DNA of 64,000 nt from Cantharellus purpuraceus (lineage: Eukaryota; Basidiomycota; Agaricomycetes; Cantharellales; Hydnaceae). The DNA lies in the NCBI GenBank assembly GCA_025174535.1, contig JALBUN010000047.1, positions 62,001 through 126,000 on the forward strand. Direction: 5' to 3'. Both the position numbers and the translations under genes were made by a program. Under the pieces are notes generated by a model. It saw only the letters and a program-made list of their open reading frames with translations. It had not been told where the DNA came from and did not search any database. Position 1 is the stretch's first letter. Each line of letters begins with the position of its first letter. Positions 58,274 to 64,000 of this stretch are shown here, piece by piece.

Positions 58274-59675
58274 GGTGAAGCAATTGATATCGATAGAACC
58301 TTGTGTAGGCGCTGCTCATATTATGCCAATCGGTTGTATTTGCCACGACGTGTCCCACCTATGTGCACAGCCTGAGGAAGCGATGCTATGTGCCCATTGC
58401 CACAAGGCAAGTTTCGTCTCACGTCGGAAAATGGAGTCCTAAACTATCCATTTTCTTGCTGTAAAGTTGGTGTATTCTTCTCTTACGTACGTTGTCATTT
58501 ATCGCAGTTAGGATCTATCGTGCGGGGCTCGTGTGAGTTAAACGTGGTCTTAGTTATTACATTTTAGGGTGAAAACTTATGGTTTGAATCCGAATTTGGG
58601 ATGAATATCTAAGCGAGCTCTGAATGCCGTTCGCAAGAATTGCAAGAATTGGCACGGGCGGGCTCAACACAATGAAAACTGCGCGCGTCATACGCGCTAT
58701 CGATAGCGATCTGGTGGTTAAACTCAGGTCCTAGAATGAACACTGACCTCAGAAGCTTCCTATACCGCGTTGCCCGCAGCTCGCCGCCGGCTGGCTGTGG
58801 AGTGGCTGGAGCCAATGTGCCATGGCATCGAGCTCCACGGCTAGCGTCGATGTCGACTTTGAGGCTGGTGTGATTGAGCAGGCTAAATGTGCTGCCCTGT
58901 GGTAGACGATCCAGTGATGGGGGCGTCGGAGATGGAGGCGGGAATTGGGACGACGTTGAATGCTCGAATATGTTTTATGATTGTGCAATGGCACCCTGCT
59001 CGTCTACTGTCGCAACGTTTCTCAAGACAAAAACTACGCCGTGCTTACGATTGGCTCGAGGTCTTCAAGTTAAGAATTGATGAGAGCATTGAAAGAAAAA
59101 TAAAAAAGGACCATCCCATGTCCTGTAAGTTGATGAGGTCCCAGTTGCTATAGCTATAAACTCGTGCACGCGCTCAACAACGGAGGTAAGCGCCAATAAA
59201 TGACCGCCATGAGTGAATTGAAAGGCAACGACAAACATAAGGAGGGAGCTAGCTCCTCAGGCCTCCTCCTTCCTTTCCCCTCTTGCTTCAACGGGTGTCT
59301 GCAGAGCAGGGGAAGTAGAACGCAGGTAGAAGGCAACCCGCTATCGTGAAACTGATTTTAACTGTACGGTAGTTTAATGTGCATGGCTTGGAGAGCTTAT
59401 GTGCTCACCACTAATCATTAATAAGTTAAGTAGGTGATCTAGAAGATGATGATCTAGATGAAGAACTTGCCTTTTCTCAAATACCCCTTGGTAAGTGAAA
59501 GCATCAGCCAAAAACAGACAGCCCTACCTTCGAATGGCGAATGCGCAGTACGGCAGCTTTCGCATTACCAGGACTCAAAGTCCCATTATAAAAGATCCAT
59601 CTGTCCGCATACATCCACTGCATTAAAATACTGACTATATAGTACATTATTTAAATTCAAGATGATAAATTAGAG
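58274..59675. other. Intergenic region
   Basis: No gene is recognised between the NLR 5' end and the next gene's 3' end. Frames at 58609-58994 (minus) and 58874-59153 (plus) overlap each other and show no domain. Confidence 0.4.
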
Positions 59676-61182
59676 TCAGCCTATTGCACGGAGGACCTCA
59701 AAGACCTCCTTTGCATACGACTTGAAAGCAGGCAGGCCAGTCAAGGTTAGTGCGAGTCGGTTCACCCTATTGCAAAACTGCACGGCCCGGCCTTCGACAC
59801 TCCTGCGGCCATCCTCATCGGCACTCGGGCTACGCTCACGTTCATTGTACCCCACACCACTCTCGAGCATTCTTCGCACACGGTCCATTCGTGGCTCTGG
59901 AATGCGCTTCCCTCGTGCGGCTAGTCGCATAGCATCCTCATCGTCCTCGATTGAACAACGCATTGCCTCCTGTCCAATTGCGGCTATCTCTCGCATCAAT
60001 GGACGTAAAGCCTCAGGACATTCCTCAAGGGTGAGCTCTCGATCGAGAATGCCACGAATACCGCCTGTGGGGGTGAGCGAATTGGTTGCTACATTGAGAA
60101 TCGCCAGGCCTACGCAAGCAAAGTATGCCCTCGGTGGATCCGTGTCGAGGGCGCTTCGTAGGGTTGGCGTGCTCGAGATCACATCTGCGAGTGATGCAAA
60201 TAGCGTCTCGCGGATAAGGGTAATGGTTGAGCGGGTCTGTGCGAGTGTGGAGGAGCGTTGCATACTGCTGCCCGCCTGTGGGGTGCCTTGTCCTGGCTCT
60301 GGTTCTGGTTCTGGTTCTGATTCTGGGTCCAGTTCCGGTTCCGGTTCCGGCTCTGGCTCTGGTGTGCGCGATCCGGTGGAGGACGAATCCTTCTCATTAT
60401 ACATTGGGGGAGGCATAAATTGTGCTGTTGCACTCTGTCCACGTCGTGTACCACGCCCAATGCGGCCGGCATTGAGTGCAGCCTGGAGGTCCGTCTGATA
60501 ACGCTCCTGGAATGTGCGTCGTTGACTAATTTCAATTGCCACCGCTCGAATGTCGGCTGCAATGCGACCTATACCTGCATGGACGGGTTGCGAAAGTGGC
60601 TTGAGGTCGCATATGAGTCTGGCAAGATCGTGCTGGTGTTGTGAAGGAAGAGCTTGGATTGCAGGGACCGTCGATGCCCAGACTTGAACAAAGGATGAAA
60701 ATGCTGGTGGACAAGTCGCACGAGAAAGGCGCATCGGAGGTTTGGATTTGTCTGCTCGACTACGAGGCAGTGGGACCGATGGTGGATCCGTGGTAGATCT
60801 TAAAGCACCAAAGAAAAGGCATAAGGCAGGACCTACAAAAAAAAAGTAAGATGAGCATCCATGTGATACATCTTTTGAGCCATGACATGCTAAGAACACA
60901 CCAGAGACGTCTCTTGTGCCAACAAAGACCCACGATATGCCCATAGCATGCCGTGGCTCGGAAACTCCAGAAACTGGTGTTTAACATACCTGATACCATA
61001 ATGTCTGCCTGTGCACTCGCTAGAGTGTCCGCATCGAGAAGTCTTTCGGCTTTTGCTTGTGCAAGTGCTGTCTGCAAGAACAAATGGAACCCATCAATAA
61101 CTTGTTCTTCTGAGAGTGTGTCTGCGGAAGCTGGCATGGATGTGGTTGATGACGAGGAAAGCTCTGGCTGTTCAGTCAACAT
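59676..61182 (-). CDS. Unrecognised protein with acidic Pro-Glu repeat (449 aa)
   Basis: Two exons, 61182-60990 and 60832-59676, join in frame through a 157-bp intron (GTATGT...TTTTGTAG). The start is the first ATG of the long frame (MLTEQPELSSSS). I recognise no family. It is mainly helical: residues about 30-60 (EEQVIDGFHLFLQTALAQAK), a central region (LARLICDLKPLSQPVHAGIG), a disordered acidic repeat of Pro-Glu (PEPEPEPEPELDPESEPE), and a longer C-terminal helical domain (YFACVGLAILNVATNSLTP, EALRPLMREIAAIGQEAM, RMDRVRRMLESGVGY). No signal peptide or membrane span. The repeat is encoded by a GGTTCTGGTTCC-type array near 60298-60360. It may be a lineage-specific gene. It is convergent with nothing obvious; the NLR lies downstream on the same strand. 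Confidence 0.6.
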
Positions 61183-62833
61183 TATGACTGACCTCGGAGC
61201 TCGCAACAAGCACCGCCTATCTCGCTCAGAGGTGTAGGCCGAGAGCGGCTGTGCGCGCCACGCTTACGTATGCGAAAAATCTCCGGTGCCAGCTGCGCAA
61301 CCTCAGCGCAAGGGTGGTGTACAGGCTACATATACGGTCTTCGATAGGAGAACTCATCAAAACATCTCCATCTCAAGCACCCAAGCTCCAAGAACGGCTC
61401 AGGTAGAGGTTCGTTCGCATCCACTTGTCATCATCATGATGAGCGCAGCCGGGGCCATATGACGCTTCGAAGTCGCCTTTGACGGCTTGGGAAGCAGAGG
61501 GACTTGATTTCCGGCTTCCCATTGTGTTCGTTCTTCGGACACTCACTTGTATCTGATCTGTTTCCGTCGATCACAACTCGATCATGGAGATACTCGGTCG
61601 TTGTTGATGAGCTGGAAGAAAGCTGACCTAGAGATCTTGCAGATATAACGCGAAAGGTTGTTCACTCAGCATTTCCCGATCACGACTAAACATCTCGCCG
61701 AGCTGCTGTGATGTAAGGTTTGAGCGCGTTATTGACCAAAGCCGTACCACTCTCAATATCAAATATCGGCAACGTTCTTCATGCCAGGCTACGAGGTGGG
61801 TACGAACTGTATGATAACGTCTGGAGGGACACCCATTGTGTTGTAGACAAAATTGACTGTGCGATATATCAGTGTGCTGAATGCTCCATAATCATTCCTA
61901 ACGCAGTAGCCCACCTCTTCTCTGAAATAACTCGGAAACACTAACCGATATCCGCCGTTGATGGTTGCGACATTCAGGTTCCCCGTGAATTCGTTGTTTA
62001 GAGAGTAGGTCCTTTCATGCGGGAAAACGATTACATGCCCACATGACGAATTTTCAATTCTGGATCACATAATTTCTTTGACAATCCTTCCTGATCTTCG
62101 TCCTAGAGTAACTAACCACCCGACGCTTTTTCTTGGGTAGCCTCACCAGGTTGTTTTCTCGTGCAAGCCGTGGATCATCTGTCCATACATAGACTTGATT
62201 GGATGTCTTATCCCCAAGTCAAGGAACCCTTCTTTCCTTGGCTACTGACTGAAAGTTTGGCTATTGATTATAGGCTGTCACCAGGTAGGATTTCCAATGG
62301 ATGGGTATATCCATTGATGAACCTGCCTTCGAACACCCCTTGCAAAGCCCTTGTCTCTGTTACCAATGGTAACCGAAACATTTCGCATTCCTGGCTATTT
62401 AGTTGCACATCCTTCCTTCCCTAAGCGGTTCTGGCTACGGGGAAAACCAAGGGATGTCATCGTCATAAGGACCATAATTACACCGCTCGGCCGCTGCCTG
62501 AGTCTGTTGGATTGTCCCATACATTGATAAGATACGCGACTCACACGCATTGGGGCGACAACCCCAGAAGCCATTGTTTCCTGAACGCTACAGCTGCACG
62601 TCGACTTGGTCTGGGCATCCCTGGCAGAACGGATGCGTCGAATTGGCCTCTCGAATGCACTGACGCTTCCCTCCTGCTGATTTTATTGAAAACACAGGCG
62701 TCTCGTGCGCAGATATGAGTTATTAGAAAAACACCTTCCAATTCTACCATCTATAAATCTATCTATATATAATACCAAGCTCGGTAAGCCAATGTCCCTT
62801 CTGATACTCTGTCCATGATCCATGCAACTATAC
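61183..62833. other. Intergenic region
   Basis: No supported gene. Open frames at 61720-61944 and 62161-62424 (plus) lack domains and splice context. The left side should contain the promoter of the 449-aa protein gene, the right side the terminator of the dioxygenase gene. Confidence 0.4.
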
Positions 62834-63969
62834 TCAAGTCAAAACCGCTGCAGCAGTCATATCCCTAACGCCCTTCAAAAATGGCACCAAGTCTGTACCG
62901 CCTGTTCCACGTGCGACTGCTACATCCTTATCGTCGCTCTGCTCCACCAAATCAAATTGAGCCCGTCTTGCCGGATTGACAATGTATAAGGTTGCAATCC
63001 GAATATGGGCATCACGGAATCCTTTCAAGGCGACTACGGCAGTGTTATATGATTTTTTTAGGTTTTCACGGACTTCGCGTTCTTCCATCGACGCGGTTGT
63101 GTCATCAGCCGTTACGATGTACCGTAATGGACATGGGTTTGCTTTGAGATGACTGAGAAATTCACGGTGACGACGTGGCATGTACGATTGGATGCGTTCC
63201 AAGAATGGTAAGTCTTTCTCGGGACTACGGGCAGCAGATGGTGACGCAGGCATACTACTCCCCGCCACGTGCGAGTGAGAGAACCGATCGACACCGAGAA
63301 ATATGTCGAGAACGTGAATCATGGAGCTCTGTCCGGCACTCGGGCCGGCAAGCTCGGTGGGTTGCTTCAACCCTGCTGATGCCGTCCCATCGAAGATCCA
63401 GGGTCTGGAACTTTGGCCACGAAACCAGGGACGGATCTGCTCGTAAAACACCGCCGGGTCACAACCCTTGCGCACGCCATTCAGGATCGTAGTCATTGTG
63501 TCTATGACAACAGCGAGTTTGGAAAGACACTCCGAAATACGGCTCAAGGATGGAAGATCATTGACGAGTGTGTTGCCTTGCATTGACCGTATCAATGAGA
63601 GCGCCGATACCCCGAGGAGCTCTATACGCAAGGAGGTAAGGTAAAAATGCTCTTCATCTAAGGTTCCGGTGAATGTTGTCTGGATATGGAGATGAGAGGG
63701 ATCAATATATGACGTAAGTGGTGATTGAGGCGGACTGAGATTCCAATTATAGAGTACGTTGTCCGAGTAGGACAGGACCGGGGGGAGTGCAAGGCTTGCA
63801 CAAATTTGCAGAAGCGGAACCGAGAGGGGCCCAGGGATATGGATCTCTGCGCAAGGGGGAGGGGGTGGTTGGGTATGGACATAAAGGTGAAGGATGAATG
63901 TGAGCACATGATGGGCCCTTCGGAGCATGACTTCGGATCTCGTGAGATTATCCGTGCAGATAATTGGCA
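62834..63969 (-). CDS. Indoleamine 2,3-dioxygenase, C-terminal part (5' end outside window)
   Basis: The frame covers about 378 residues of a heme-dependent dioxygenase that opens the indole ring of tryptophan to N-formylkynurenine, the first step of the kynurenine/NAD route. Landmarks in order: LTFILHLYVHT, SLALPPVLSYSDNVLYNW, EEHFYLTSLRIELLG, CDPAVFYEQIRPWFRG, GPSAGQSSMIHVLDIFLGV, YMPRRHREFLSHL (with the proximal heme His in the HREFL stretch) and the fungal C-terminal GTGGTDLVPFLKGVRD. The first residues after a probable acceptor (ATTGCCAG at about 63970) correspond to the LP(I/L)IS.D.L...E part of the family, so one or more 5' exons lie beyond the right edge. Several fungi have two or three paralogues; which one this is cannot be told. 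Confidence 0.88.
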
Positions 63970-64000
63970 TCTGGCAATCAACAGTGAGCTACCATTGATG

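Noticed and set aside
59722..60498. 258-codon plus-strand frame with Gly-Ser repeats.
   Set aside because: It is the reverse of the 449-aa gene, whose splice junction and composition are more gene-like.

Overview
The window reads as a filamentous basidiomycete chromosome, most likely an Agaricomycete. Genes carry many short introns of about 50 bp with GT-AG ends. The gene families fit this group: a NACHT-WD40 NLR, an NRPS-like adenylation protein, a fungal indoleamine 2,3-dioxygenase, a GDP-fucose-transporter-like protein, and chromodomain Ty3/gypsy and Ty1/copia elements. I saw no tRNA, rRNA or CRISPR array.

Left flank (1-16 kb): a decayed FAD-monooxygenase-like gene (0.84-1.57 kb), a single-pass Ser/Thr-rich membrane protein (4.5-5.7 kb), a divergent pair made of a stand-alone adenylation-domain enzyme (6.2-8.2 kb, minus) and a condensation-type acyltransferase (9.2-10.9 kb, plus), a GDP-fucose-transporter-like protein (11.1-12.4 kb, minus) and a C2-domain protein with a proline-rich tail (13.5-14.8 kb, minus). 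The adenylation and acyltransferase genes share about 1 kb of upstream DNA and may form a small biosynthetic locus. Exon structures for the multi-exon genes were worked out by hand; frames close exactly across all junctions.

Middle (16.3-52.8 kb): mostly retrotransposons inside retrotransposons, separated by gene-poor DNA at 25.6-30.9 kb. Nesting can be read from 5-bp target duplications. A copia element (36531-52590, TSD CCAAC) sits in the LTR of an older gypsy copy. That copia was later hit by a nearly complete chromodomain gypsy (38876-47712, TSD CATGT) and by two 1.43-kb solo LTRs (TSDs AAGGA and GGCGA). A second gypsy copy on the minus strand (about 17.0-24.55 kb) carries another solo LTR (TSD GTGCT) and lies in a third gypsy fragment that also holds a 570-bp AT-rich MITE. 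All three gypsy copies carry, antisense to gag-pol and just inside the 3' LTR, an ORF with its own TATA box, in two copies complete enough to show a Zn2Cys6-spaced cysteine cluster. The 1.4-kb LTR family carries perfect heat-shock-element triplets just upstream of its TATA box.

Right flank (53-64 kb): a 1549-aa NACHT-WD40 NLR in ten exons (53.2-58.3 kb, minus) whose N-terminal linker is built from tandemly duplicated symmetric mini-exons, an unrecognised 449-aa protein with an acidic Pro-Glu repeat (59.7-61.2 kb), and the 3' part of an indoleamine 2,3-dioxygenase gene that runs off the right edge.

The most interesting signals are the antisense Zn2Cys6 ORF of the gypsy family, the heat-shock-element LTRs and their divergent relative with a TGACTCA array, and the mini-exon duplication in the NLR.
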